Source: a virus
IMG/VR virus record: IMGVR_UViG_3300028384_001258
Location: 1-33,719 of that record
DNA: 33,719 nt
Direction: 5' to 3' (one strand)
Below, piece after piece: positions 23,369 through 31,900 of the stretch (its first letter is position 1; each line of letters starts with the position of its first letter). The notes under the pieces are model-generated. The model was not told where the DNA came from, ran no database searches, and saw only the letters and a list, made by a program, of their open reading frames with translations. Position numbers and translations under genes: made by a program.

Positions 23369-26300
23369 CTCGCGAAGCGTTATCTTACTTCATGCAGGGT
23401 CAAGAAGTTGGATATGCTGTTACTGGTGCAGTTGTTACTGGTACAGGTAATACCACTCTTACGATGTTTACAAAAGCTGAACATCGATTCAATCAAATTA
23501 AGGGGTTACGTATTATCAATCCTGGAGCAGGATACAATAATGGTTCTGGTATTGCAACTGTTATCTATTCCGCAGATCTTGAGAACGTTGCTCTAACTGG
23601 TAGACAATCATCGGCTAAGGTACAGATCTCTGCTGCGGGTACTGTAACTAGTGTAGAGATTATTGATGGTGGTACTGGTTATGGTATCGGAAATACCATG
23701 ACTATCTCTGCATATCCAGCAGGATCTCCTACGACTAATGCTGTTGTTGAAGTTACTGGTGTATTTGATAATGTTTATGATGGTATGCACTTATCTGGCT
23801 TCGCAGATCCTCTTCTGAATGGAACATTTAAGATCGTAGATATTCCATCTTCCAAGTCTATTTCTGTTGAGATACCTCAATCAAGAGGACTTGGACCTTA
23901 CTATACTGTAAGAGATGACAGAAGACTGCCATCATATCACCTGGCAAACATTGGTGTTGGTGTAACCTATATCCATGTTACTAATAGAGATGAAGGCACA
24001 GTACAGATTTTGACTGATGCAAACCATACTTTAGTTGCTGGTAATTGTTTCACCATTCAAGGAACTGGAAATACTAACTGGGATGATCAAATCTTTATCG
24101 TTGATGATGTTGATCAGAACAATCCACTAAGAAGTATTCACTTCAATGTTGGTGTCCATACTGTTGGTTTTGTAACCTCTTATGATACAATCAACACCAG
24201 ATTGTTTGGTACTGGTATTAGTGCAAATGCCAAGACTCTTGGTTTGGGTGAAAACAATCTTGCTGGTAGAGCATCTTACTTCTATACTGGTATTTCTACC
24301 ACAGTTGCTTCTCCAATCACAACAACAGATACCCAACTTACTCTTACTTCTATAGAAGGATTTAAGAAAGGTGATTATATCATTATTGGATCGGAAATCA
24401 TGCGATTCACCAATGATAACATCAATAATGTTCTCCGTGGTCAGTTTGGTACAGTCAACGCATCTGCTCCTGTTGGAGCAACCATCAAAAAGATTAATGT
24501 TCTACCAATGGAATTGCGTAGACCATCTATTCTTCGTGCATCTGGCCATACGTTTGAATATCTTGGTTATGGATCTGGTAACTACTCCACATCTCTGCCA
24601 CAAAAACAGGATAGAGTTCTAACAGACCAAGAAACACTTGCTGCACAGAAGAAAGAACTTGATGGTGGTAAAGTTGTCTACACTGGTATGAATGACAGTG
24701 GTGACTTCTATACTGGATACAAGAGACTATCTTCAATCACTGGTGAAGAAGAAGTTGTTGGCGCACCTATTTTCACTTATACTGGTGATGATGCAGAGGC
24801 AGAGGGAACTAAAAGAGTTGCGGGTGTATTTGACGAATTACTTGTTAGAGAATCTATCACAGTTGAGGGTGGAGATAACAACAATAGAACATCACAATTC
24901 TATGGTCCCGTAAACTTCACAGAAAAACTCGCCAATAGTTCTGATGATGGTATTGAAACCAAGAACTTCTTCTTACGAGGAAATGCACCTCAGGGCAAAT
25001 TATTAACTGTTGGTATTCAAACTCCAACTGGTGCAGCTCGTGCTGGAGATCTTTCATTTGCTGGTATTCCAGATAATGGTGGATACCTTGGACATATCTA
25101 TGCTGAGGGTGATTGGAGAAGATTTGGTGTTATTTCTAGAGAAAAGAATAGAAATTTCTATACTGTAGATCAAGTATCTATTGGAGCTAGTGACGGACAA
25201 ACTTTTAGATGGAGAGATGCTCTTGAAGTTAATGGTGTCACCAAACTGGATCACCTATTTGTTACTGGTATTGTTACGTTTGCATCTAACCAGACATTCT
25301 CTGGTGTTACCTATGATTCAATTGTTGTCAGACAACTTGCAAACTTCTATGGTTATAACTTAAGTGGTGGATTTTCGGATGAAGGTATTGCTTGGGAAAA
25401 CTATGGATTCTATACCATTGTTGATGAAGGTGGTACAGCAAGACTCAACAACATGGAAGTTGTTGGTACTTATGTTTCATTTAAAGCTTCTGCACAAGTT
25501 GACATTCTCTCACAGTTAACTTCTGGTTATACTGGTATTAACTCTATCAAGGGTGACATTACCTGTAGTAACATCTCGGTAAGAGAACAAGATCCTCTGA
25601 ATGGCAGTGGCAAGTTCTTCGCTGAAGATCTCGTAGTTCAAACTGGTTTTGCTACCGATTTCAATGTTGGATCTACTGGAACTGGTGGAGTCCTGACAGT
25701 TGGTAATAGAGCAGGATCTACACTTAATGGACATGCAAACATTGTAAGTATTACTGGTCCTGGTATGCCAGATGATACTGGTGGAGGTTCTGTTGCACTA
25801 CCACCACAAGGTGGCAGTCAAACATATCAAGGTGTTTCTAGAGTTGCTATTACTAGTGCATACGTAAATGTTGGTGTCATCACCAACTTCCATGCACCTT
25901 CTGTCTCTTACCTAAATCAACCAAAAATTGCAAGTGGTGTTGCAACTTCTTTTGAAGTTACAAATAATCTAACTGTTAATGATGCTGGTTCTAGTGCAAC
26001 TATTGCTACTCTGAACTTTACCACGGGTTCTGGTACAGATCTAAACTTAAGTGGAGATCTACAAGTTCAAGGCACCAATTCTGTTGCAAGACTCAGAGAA
26101 ATTGAATTTGATACTCAAATTGTAGGACCAACAGCATTATTCAATGATGTAAAATGTACTACTTTGAATCCCAAAACAAGCGGAACATTAGCAATAAATT
26201 GTACTACATTAACTGCGACAAATACGATTACTTGTCAAGGATCTTCTTTCTCAAGAATTAATAAACTCAATTCTCAAGTGATTGAGATGGAACCATTAGC

Positions 26301-27534
26301 TAGTGGTTCTATCAAAACTGGTAAATTGCAAGTTGGTGATACAAGTTCCAACTCACCAAGTTCTGATGCTAAAATTAGATATTTGAATGGATTGACAGTT
26401 GGTAGTGCCAATCCAAGACTGGATATTAATTGTGGTCCTCAAGGAAAAGTTACAGCTTTCCAGATTGAATCTACTGCAGCTTCTGGTAATCCACCGTTTG
26501 TAGTAAGATCTACGACCAAAGTTAATGATCTAAATGCCGATTTATTGGATGGACTCGACACATCTTCCAACGATAGAAGTGGAGATAGTGTTGTTGTTAG
26601 AGACAATGGTAATTTTGAGGCGGGAACTATTACAGCTGACAACTTCAATGGGGGAGATTTCTCTGGCGCGAGCCTTTCTCTTTCTGGAAATCTTGCATGT
26701 AGTGGTACAGTTACAAGTACATTTTCGGGTAACTTAACAGGAACTGCATCTAATGCAACTAAAGCTACAGATGTTGATCTTGGAAAAGGTGTTCTATACA
26801 ACACTGGCCAGACTGCAACAACAGTCTCTAGTAATTTCTATTATCAGTCAAATATACTATATGCTCCTAGATTCTCTGGTAATCACAGCGGTAATGGTTC
26901 TGGACTAACCAACCTTCAGGCTAGTGCTATTACTGGAACATTAGATTCAAGTCTACTTGGTAATCTGAGTGCGAGCATAATCACAAGTGGAGTTTTTGAT
27001 AAAGATAGAATCCCAACTCTAAACCAGGATACAACTGGTACTGCCTCTCAGGCAAATGATATTAGAGTTAATGGTTTGGGAAATAGTGCGGGACCACATT
27101 ATTTTCTCATGCAGGAGGGAACAGCTCCAGGAAATCATTACACCAGAGCAAGAGTTGATGGAGGAATTTGGTATAGATCCCACACCGACTCACTATATGT
27201 TTCTGGTGATCTTATCGCTTTCGCATCAGATGATAGACTTAAGACTAACAAAAAGATCATTGAAAATGCACTTGAAAAAGTACGTTCTCTAAATGGTTTT
27301 ACCTTCAACTTCAATGAAACTGCTGCGGAACTTGGCAAAGACACCGAAACCACACATGTTGGTGTTTCTGCACAAGAGGTTGAAAAAGTTCTACCTGAAG
27401 CAGTTACTGAATCTGCAACTGAGGGTTATTTAACTGTCAAGTATGACAAAATGGTTGCCCTTCTTATTGAAGCAATTAAGGAACAGTCTGAACAGATTGA
27501 TTATCTTAAGGAGGAGATTGAAAAGTTGAAATAA
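23359..27534 (+). CDS. Giant tail fibre, C-terminal part with S74 chaperone domain
   Basis: About 1392 codons continuing the fibre after the frameshift; an ATG at 23392 opens the frame formally, but no ribosome-binding site precedes it, and the codons upstream (SLTREALSYF) look coding. The body has beta repeats with G-x-G-Y turns (INPGAGYNNG; IDGGTGYGIG), then fibre shaft repeats (FSGNLTGTASNATKATD; HSGNGSGLTNLQASAITGTL). The last ~110 residues are a Peptidase_S74 intramolecular chaperone: ASDDRLKTNKKII with the catalytic Ser-Asp region, GFTFNFN, THVGVSAQEVEKVLPEAV, YLTVKYDKMVALLIEAIKE and a terminal coiled coil. In this family the domain trimerises and folds the fibre and then cuts itself off. 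Confidence 0.85.
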   Translation, partial: KSLTREALSYFMQGQEVGYAVTGAVVTGTGNTTLTMFTKAEHRFNQIKGLRIINPGAGYNNGSGIATVIYSADLENVALTGRQSSAKVQISAAGTVTSVEIIDGGTGYGIGNTMTISAYPAGSPTTNAVVEVTGVFDNVYDGMHLSGFADPLLNGTFKIVDIPSSKSISVEIPQSRGLGPYYTVRDDRRLPSYHLANIGVGVTYIHVTNRDEGTVQILTDANHTLVAGNCFTIQGTGNTNWDDQIFIVDDVDQNNPLRSIHFNVGVHTVGFVTSYDTINTRLFGTGISANAKTLGLGENNLAGRASYFYTGISTTVASPITTTDTQLTLTSIEGFKKGDYIIIGSEIMRFTNDNINNVLRGQFGTVNASAPVGATIKKINVLPMELRRPSILRASGHTFEYLGYGSGNYSTSLPQKQDRVLTDQETLAAQKKELDGGKVVYTGMNDSGDFYTGYKRLSSITGEEEVVGAPIFTYTGDDAEAEGTKRVAGVFDELLVRESITVEGGDNNNRTSQFYGPVNFTEKLANSSDDGIETKNFFLRGNAPQGKLLTVGIQTPTGAARAGDLSFAGIPDNGGYLGHIYAEGDWRRFGVISREKNRNFYTVDQVSIGASDGQTFRWRDALEVNGVTKLDHLFVTGIVTFASNQTFSGVTYDSIVVRQLANFYGYNLSGGFSDEGIAWENYGFYTIVDEGGTARLNNMEVVGTYVSFKASAQVDILSQLTSGYTGINSIKGDITCSNISVREQDPLNGSGKFFAEDLVVQTGFATDFNVGSTGTGGVLTVGNRAGSTLNGHANIVSITGPGMPDDTGGGSVALPPQGGSQTYQGVSRVAITSAYVNVGVITNFHAPSVSYLNQPKIASGVATSFEVTNNLTVNDAGSSATIATLNFTTGSGTDLNLSGDLQVQGTNSVARLREIEFDTQIVGPTALFNDVKCTTLNPKTSGTLAINCTTLTATNTITCQGSSFSRINKLNSQVIEMEPLASGSIKTGKLQVGDTSSNSPSSDAKIRYLNGLTVGSANPRLDINCGPQGKVTAFQIESTAASGNPPFVVRSTTKVNDLNADLLDGLDTSSNDRSGDSVVVRDNGNFEAGTITADNFNGGDFSGASLSLSGNLACSGTVTSTFSGNLTGTASNATKATDVDLGKGVLYNTGQTATTVSSNFYYQSNILYAPRFSGNHSGNGSGLTNLQASAITGTLDSSLLGNLSASIITSGVFDKDRIPTLNQDTTGTASQANDIRVNGLGNSAGPHYFLMQEGTAPGNHYTRARVDGGIWYRSHTDSLYVSGDLIAFASDDRLKTNKKIIENALEKVRSLNGFTFNFNETAAELGKDTETTHVGVSAQEVEKVLPEAVTESATEGYLTVKYDKMVALLIEAIKEQSEQIDYLKEEIEKLK

Positions 27535-27537
27535 ATA
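27531..27537 (+). promoter_or_regulatory. Late-promoter-like box ATAAATA
   Basis: GAAATAAATAC at the end of the fibre gene contains ATAAATA, overlapping the stop codon, 20 bases before the ATG at 27558. It probably serves the oxygenase pair. Confidence 0.42.
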
Positions 27538-27557
27538 CCAGAAATGGTGATTTTATA

Positions 27558-28319
27558 ATGAAAATAAATTTTGTCGAACCTAATGAAATTAGAGTCAATC
27601 CAGATGCTATCATCAACAACAAAAATATTGGGGAGAAAAATCACCCTCTTATTGTTGTTGATGATTTTTTACTAAATCCAGATCAATTAGTCAACGATTA
27701 TACTAGACACATTCCTGTTGCTCTCAATACTTTGAATTCGGAATCAGTCATACCTGGGTGGTATGGAGAATTGCCACATAGATTTATAGAAATTGACACA
27801 TCCATTAATCATTTAATTCATTTATTCACAGATATTACTTTAAGTGATAAAGAAATAAACACTTTTTCGTGGTCGTATCAGTTAAATGTATTGGCGGGTG
27901 GAGTCCAATGTGCGAGAAAAAGTGTGCAACCGCATGTTGATCCAGCAATGTTTGCATGGGTTTTATATCTAAATCCAGAGGAAGAATGTAAAGGAGGAAC
28001 TTCTTTTTACAGACATTCTGAAGCTGGAGATATGAATCTTGAATATGTTGAAAGGTCTTGGAAGAGAACAACTGAATATTGGAAATATAAAGAGTGGCAA
28101 TTTGAAAAAATAAGAAATCATGAAAATGAATATGTTGATCTTGATGTAAATTCAATGGACGACTCTTGGGAAGAATATCATTTTGTAAATATGAAATATA
28201 ATAGACTCGTTCTATATCCATCATATATTTTCCATAGTGCTCAAATTAAAAAAGATTGGTTTGTGGAATATCCAAGAGTAAGTATTTCTGGATTTATTAA
28301 GTCATCATATTTTACCTAA
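27558..28319 (+). CDS. DUF6445-like putative Fe(II)/2OG oxygenase, second copy
   Basis: A 253-residue protein, paralogue of the 19524 gene. Shared marks: VVDDFLLNPDQLVNDY near the start, HxD in VQPHVDPAMFAWVLYLNPEE, CKGGTSFYRHSEAG, and the distal His in YPSYIFHSAQIKKDWF. The HxD...H triad for Fe(II) is intact. It lies directly after the tail fibre and one base before another oxygenase gene, so it may act on a virion or host surface component, though no substrate is known. Confidence 0.75.
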   Translation: MKINFVEPNEIRVNPDAIINNKNIGEKNHPLIVVDDFLLNPDQLVNDYTRHIPVALNTLNSESVIPGWYGELPHRFIEIDTSINHLIHLFTDITLSDKEINTFSWSYQLNVLAGGVQCARKSVQPHVDPAMFAWVLYLNPEEECKGGTSFYRHSEAGDMNLEYVERSWKRTTEYWKYKEWQFEKIRNHENEYVDLDVNSMDDSWEEYHFVNMKYNRLVLYPSYIFHSAQIKKDWFVEYPRVSISGFIKSSYFT

Positions 28320-28886
28320 ATGAACTTATATAATTTTATCTTTACATATGAAGATATTCTAAATGAAAAAGATCATGAAAGATTTATACATCTTTGCAAA
28401 GAATTTGACTTTGGAGAATGTGATAAGTCCGATGACAATTACTATGAATTGGATGTTTTAAGATCACATATTCAATTATGCCCCAACGAACATAAAGAGT
28501 TATGGCAACTGAGTCATAAAGTGGCAATTAAAACAATGCCAAAAATATATGCTAATTATGAAAATTATCTTCCCAAAGAAGTAGATCTATACAATAAATA
28601 CAGTGGTTACTGGTTATGTAAATATCCCGTAGGTGGTAGATTATCAAATCATGCAGATCTTGATGGCGATTCTGGTTCGGTAACTATTTCATATACAATA
28701 AATGATGATTATGAGGGCGGAGAACTTAGATTTTGGGACAATTATGAGTTGAAAAATTATTCAAACTCAGTTCACATTTATCCAAGTAATTTTTTATATC
28801 CACATAAAGTAACACCAGTAACTAAAGGAGATAGATATTCGATAGTTTGCTGGTTTGGTTATCAAAAAGGAAACGACTGGAGTTAA
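28320..28886 (+). CDS. 2OG-Fe(II) oxygenase (prolyl-hydroxylase-like)
   Basis: A 188-residue protein starting at the base after the previous stop (TAAATG). Motifs: YPVGGRLSNHADLDGDSGSV with H-x-D, ISYTINDDYEGGELRFWD as the conserved strand pair, the distal His in YPHKVTPVTKGDRYSIVCWF with the Arg that binds 2OG. This is the classical prolyl 4-hydroxylase/PKHD-type layout, so activity is likely. Translationally linked to the DUF6445-like gene upstream. Substrate unknown. Confidence 0.83.
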   Translation: MNLYNFIFTYEDILNEKDHERFIHLCKEFDFGECDKSDDNYYELDVLRSHIQLCPNEHKELWQLSHKVAIKTMPKIYANYENYLPKEVDLYNKYSGYWLCKYPVGGRLSNHADLDGDSGSVTISYTINDDYEGGELRFWDNYELKNYSNSVHIYPSNFLYPHKVTPVTKGDRYSIVCWFGYQKGNDWS

Positions 28887-28888
28887 CA

Positions 28889-29926
28889 ATGGTAGAATTA
28901 GAATTACTCGAAAAGGTTCAAAGATCTGGAGAATATCCCAATCTACTCACATCAACCGATGTTGATAACATCAAATTGATTGTTGAATCAAATCCAAGTC
29001 TATTTGCTTATCCTTGGTATGATAAGAGATCAAATAGGAGAGATTGTGGTGTTGCCATTTCAAAGACTTTAGGTGGTTCTACACTATATGGATTCGGATT
29101 TGATGTTGTAAAACAAAACAGTGTTTATAAATTATGGGACAACCATATCCTAAGAAGTAATTTATTTGCTCACATATTTGACAGCAAAATATATTTTTAT
29201 GATCCAAGTGATCCATCATCTCCAGAAGAAGAACATATTAGTTTTGATTCTGTTCCAATATTTCAACCTTCCATCAATATGATCTGTGGTATAGCTTCAG
29301 AAATTACTGGAAGACAGTCTGTAGGAGATTTACAAAATTTATTGCAAATCATTCAAAATGTAGAAGAATTGGATGATTTGGATTATACGCTTACATATAT
29401 GCGTATCAATAGAAAAAGGCAAACTATCAAGTTTGATTTTGAGAAAAATGATAACAATAATACCTTCACTGATATAGTTGAATCTTTAACTTCAGAAGGA
29501 TCCATCGCAAGAATTAATTGCAGTGGACTTGCAGGTATTATTGCCAGTGAAATATTGTCAGATGAAAATACTACAACATCTATGACAATTACTTATGGAC
29601 CAGGAGGACTTTCGGAAGAAATATCTTTTTCATTATCAACCATTTGGAGCAAACTTGCTGCACCAGGAACCAGTCCCCAAGACAACTATACAGTTTTTCG
29701 GGAAAGATCCGTCTCACATACAAATTTTGTCCATGGAACATCCAATATGTTTACTAATCAAAATTGGATAACTTCAGATATATCAAATGAAATTTCCACA
29801 TGGGAAGACAATACTATATTAGAGAACATTTATGCAGTTACTACTATCACTGCCTCAGAGTCTGGAGTAGGTACAGAGTTGATATATGGATTTAGTGGAC
29901 CCAAGAATGGAAAACAACCATCATAG
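28889..29926 (+). CDS. Hypothetical protein following the oxygenases
   Basis: A 345-residue protein from ATG 28889, chosen because GGAG (28879-28882) is six bases upstream; the frame opens earlier at 28847 inside the previous gene. N-terminal: ELELLEKVQRSGEYPNLLTS, a short helical region; the remainder is mixed alpha/beta with Ser/Thr/Asn-rich strands (TSMTITYGPGG). No known domain is recognised. Its 3' end overlaps the convergent glycine-rich adhesin gene by six bases. Neighbouring the adhesin and sharing a beta-rich, Ser/Thr-rich style, it may be a virion surface protein; inference only. Confidence 0.6.
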   Translation: MVELELLEKVQRSGEYPNLLTSTDVDNIKLIVESNPSLFAYPWYDKRSNRRDCGVAISKTLGGSTLYGFGFDVVKQNSVYKLWDNHILRSNLFAHIFDSKIYFYDPSDPSSPEEEHISFDSVPIFQPSINMICGIASEITGRQSVGDLQNLLQIIQNVEELDDLDYTLTYMRINRKRQTIKFDFEKNDNNNTFTDIVESLTSEGSIARINCSGLAGIIASEILSDENTTTSMTITYGPGGLSEEISFSLSTIWSKLAAPGTSPQDNYTVFRERSVSHTNFVHGTSNMFTNQNWITSDISNEISTWEDNTILENIYAVTTITASESGVGTELIYGFSGPKNGKQPS

Positions 29927-30238
29927 ATCGTAAAATAAAGCTCCATTAGAACTAAAAGTAGCCCAGCCCTGTGCTCTGCCAGCACTTCCTCCGTTTTGTC
30001 CATCTCTTCCGTTTCTATCTCCTCTATATCCACATCCCTTTTCGTCACTTTCTCCATTATCACCCCTCGATCCTTTTCCTCCACTTCCGCCGCTGACGTT
30101 CCAAGTTCCGCCACCACCACCGTTACCACCTCTTCCACCTTTACCGCCACCGCGTCTGCTTCCACCTTGACCTCCTTGGCCTCCTTGACCTCCTTGCCCT
30201 GGGATATACCACGAAGATCCATTCCATCTAAACCCCAC
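29921..30238 (-). CDS. Glycine-rich adhesin-like gene, C-terminal part (after frameshift)
   Basis: About 105 codons that continue the 30228-31487 gene in the next frame: FRWNGSSWYIPGQGGQGGQG, then Gly-rich repeats with Lys/Arg/Asn (GGKGGRGGNGGGGGTWNVSG) and an end QGWATFSSNGALFYDL. The same FRWN motif precedes the Gly tract in the upstream part (RSFRWNQGMGG), which supports a single protein. Repeated Gly-Gly-x with aromatic flanks recalls the polyglycine tips of T-even gp38 adhesins, which bind host receptors. The frame is open to an ATG at 30409, but that stretch has the codons of the out-of-frame glycine tract, so I do not treat it as a start. Confidence 0.65.
   Translation of the reverse strand: MGFRWNGSSWYIPGQGGQGGQGGQGGSRRGGGKGGRGGNGGGGGTWNVSGGSGGKGSRGDNGESDEKGCGYRGDRNGRDGQNGGSAGRAQGWATFSSNGALFYDL
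30165..30200 (-). repeat. 9-nt tandem repeats coding Gly-Gln-Gly / Gly-Gly
   Basis: Four near-identical 9-base units (CCTTGACCT, CCTTGGCCT, CCTTGACCT, CCTTGCCCT on the plus strand) inside the adhesin gene, giving the repeated GGQ protein motif. Such units can change copy number by slippage. Confidence 0.8.
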
Positions 30239-31487
30239 CGCCGCCACCTTTTCCACCTTTTCCACCGCCGGCACCACCACCGCCTCCACCTGCTGCATCT
30301 GATCCAAATGCACCACTTCGTACATGAACGGGTGAAGCGAAATGTGCAGCAGGACCGCCATTGCCTCCATTTCCTGCGTTTCCTCCTCCTCTTTCTCCAG
30401 CCCAACCATAAATTTTACCCGAAACGGTCATCTCTCCTCTTCCACCCATTCCTTGATTCCATCTAAAGGATCTTCCGTTAGGCCCATCTGTCCCTAGACG
30501 ACCAGTCACGCGAACTTTTTTTGTTATATATGATTGCCAAACAGTTTCATCAGCAACAATCTGCCACCTCATAATTACCGTATTGCCATTGCCTTGAATG
30601 TCATAGATAAGTTTATTGGTGGTATTTCTCATATCTGATGCTTTGATTTCCCCAGATGTTGGAACCCCATTCAAATGAGCAAGAATATCAAGAATCTTAC
30701 TGCCACCTCGGTAAAATTGACTAAGTTTGGTATTACTTTTATCACCATTAAATTTTTCTTCCAGTTTGCTAAAACTTATCGATCCAGATTGAAACAACCG
30801 ATCCCAAGTAACTGCAAGAGTATAAGAAGATAATTCAGACGGGTCAAAGAAGTCATCGGGATTGCTTTCAATACTTCCAGAAGAAATAGTATTTCTTACA
30901 TCCTCAGGCAATTCATTAAATGTTTCGCCATGCATCATCTGGGTTCTTGGATATTCTCTAGCAATACTAGTTACCGATTCAGTTACAGACATCGAAAGAG
31001 ATTCGGAGTCTATATTTACTCTATGTAAGGTATCATCATCTTCACCAAGAATAAAAATCTTATCTCTATTTCCATTATATCTTCCCGCAACAGTTGAGAT
31101 CCATCTAGCACAATCTCTAAGATCTCTGTTTGATTTGTATGGAGTTTCGGTCTTTCTGAAAAAACAATCTATAAAAACAATTTTACATGTATGAGATACA
31201 AATTTTTGAATAACTCCTCCATCTTCATCAGCTAAATTTCTTGAAGTAGTTTCATTTCCTCTAATTACAATTTTATATTCTCCATTATCTCTATCAAGAT
31301 CCCATTGCGATGGTTGAAACCAAACATAACAATAAAAGTCTCCAACAGTTGATAGGGTTTTGTAAACCTGTTCATCTGCTTGAAGAACATATCTAGTCAG
31401 AGGAAAAGTAGAAGGTTGTGGATTTGCATCAATTTCATCTTCAATCCTCTGCTGTTCGGGATCATAAACTAACTTTGGATTATCCAT
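30228..31487 (-). CDS. Glycine-rich adhesin-like protein, N-terminal part (frameshifted gene)
   Basis: A 419-residue frame. The first ~330 residues have no family I recognise (DNPKLVYDPEQQRIEDEIDA; FYCYVWFQPSQWDLDRDNG). From ~335 the protein turns Gly-rich: GRSFRWNQGMGGRGEMTVSG, GWAGERGGGNAGNGGNGGPA, then GGGGGAGGGKGGKGGG before TAG (30230-30228). A G4 run (plus-strand CCCC, 30233-30236) precedes the stop; removing one G joins it to the 29921-30238 part to give about 521 residues. A receptor-binding adhesin is the likeliest role, by analogy with T-even gp38, but only the Gly tip supports it. A late-promoter-like box lies upstream at 31514-31521. Confidence 0.65.
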   Translation of the reverse strand: MDNPKLVYDPEQQRIEDEIDANPQPSTFPLTRYVLQADEQVYKTLSTVGDFYCYVWFQPSQWDLDRDNGEYKIVIRGNETTSRNLADEDGGVIQKFVSHTCKIVFIDCFFRKTETPYKSNRDLRDCARWISTVAGRYNGNRDKIFILGEDDDTLHRVNIDSESLSMSVTESVTSIAREYPRTQMMHGETFNELPEDVRNTISSGSIESNPDDFFDPSELSSYTLAVTWDRLFQSGSISFSKLEEKFNGDKSNTKLSQFYRGGSKILDILAHLNGVPTSGEIKASDMRNTTNKLIYDIQGNGNTVIMRWQIVADETVWQSYITKKVRVTGRLGTDGPNGRSFRWNQGMGGRGEMTVSGKIYGWAGERGGGNAGNGGNGGPAAHFASPVHVRSGAFGSDAAGGGGGGAGGGKGGKGGGGGV

Positions 31488-31513
31488 GACTATTATAGCT
31501 ACTATTATATCCC

Positions 31514-31521
31514 TATTTATT
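31514..31521 (-). promoter_or_regulatory. Late-promoter-like box AATAAATA for the adhesin gene
   Basis: On the minus strand 31521 to 31514 reads AATAAATA, 26 bases before the adhesin ATG at 31487. It is only two bases from an oppositely oriented box at 31524-31531, forming a divergent late-promoter pair. Confidence 0.55.
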
Positions 31522-31523
31522 GT

Positions 31524-31531
31524 GATAAATA
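31524..31531 (+). promoter_or_regulatory. Late-promoter-like box GATAAATA, plus strand
   Basis: GATAAATA differs from TATAAATA at one base and ends right before the ATG at 31532. If it is a promoter, transcription starts a few bases downstream, making the ATG at 31553 the better start for the small gene. Confidence 0.5.
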
Positions 31532-31729
31532 ATGAAAAACGTGAAATTTATCATGACAGACTACGCAAAAGAACTTACAGAACGTTCCGAAAAACTGAGA
31601 GAAGAACTACAAGAAATGCAAAAAACGTTTGAAGTAAAAAGAGAAGAATTTCTCAAAATTCAAGGTGCATTAGAAATGCTGGACGTTTTAGAAAAAGACT
31701 CTAAAGAAGCAGAGCAAAATGCTGATTGA
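31532..31729 (+). CDS. Small coiled-coil protein
   Basis: A 65-residue frame, or 58 residues from ATG 31553 (MTDYAKELTERSEKLREELQ). Almost the entire protein is a charged helix with heptad spacing (EEFLKIQGALEMLDVLEKDS) and an acidic end. The second ATG fits better if the box at 31524 is the promoter, but neither start has a clear ribosome-binding site. It is followed by a small hairpin and a terminator. Function unknown; similar short coiled-coil proteins are common in T4-like cyanophages. Confidence 0.6.
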   Translation: MKNVKFIMTDYAKELTERSEKLREELQEMQKTFEVKREEFLKIQGALEMLDVLEKDSKEAEQNAD

Positions 31730-31761
31730 ACTCTGACAGAGTAATTGTATCAAGATGCCAC

Positions 31762-31787
31762 GGGTCGGTCAAGTGCCGACCCATTTT
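31762..31787 (+). terminator. Intrinsic terminator
   Basis: Perfect 7-bp stem GGGTCGG (31762-31768) / CCGACCC (31776-31782) with a 7-base loop, followed by ATTTTAATTT. It separates the small coiled-coil gene from the DUF262-HNH unit. Confidence 0.65.
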
Positions 31788-31808
31788 AATTTCTTATGGG
31801 TTTGGGGG

Positions 31809-31837
31809 TTGACAATCCTGCTAGAACCTGACATACT
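31809..31837 (+). promoter_or_regulatory. Sigma70-like promoter TTGACA-N17-CATACT
   Basis: A perfect -35 TTGACA (31809-31814), 17 bases, then CATACT (31832-31837), a 4/6 match to TATAAT. Transcription would start near 31844, about 57 bases before the nuclease ATG. Unlike the late boxes elsewhere this is a host-RNA-polymerase promoter, suggesting early expression. Confidence 0.6.
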
Positions 31838-31900
31838 ACTTTTGTCCGACGGGGTTCCCCCACGACGACACACACTACAGTCCCTACACGGATTCTTATT

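Noticed and set aside
23392-27534. Independent gene beginning at ATG 23392
   Set aside because: No ribosome-binding site, and coding-like residues SLTREALSYF continue upstream in the same frame across the A run, so it is the second half of the fibre gene.
30165-30200. CRISPR-like repeats
   Set aside because: The 9-base units are tandem with no spacers and encode Gly-rich protein.
29996-30466. 156-aa Ser/Pro/His-rich plus-strand frame
   Set aside because: It is antisense to the glycine-rich adhesin; the composition is a by-product of GGN codons on the other strand.
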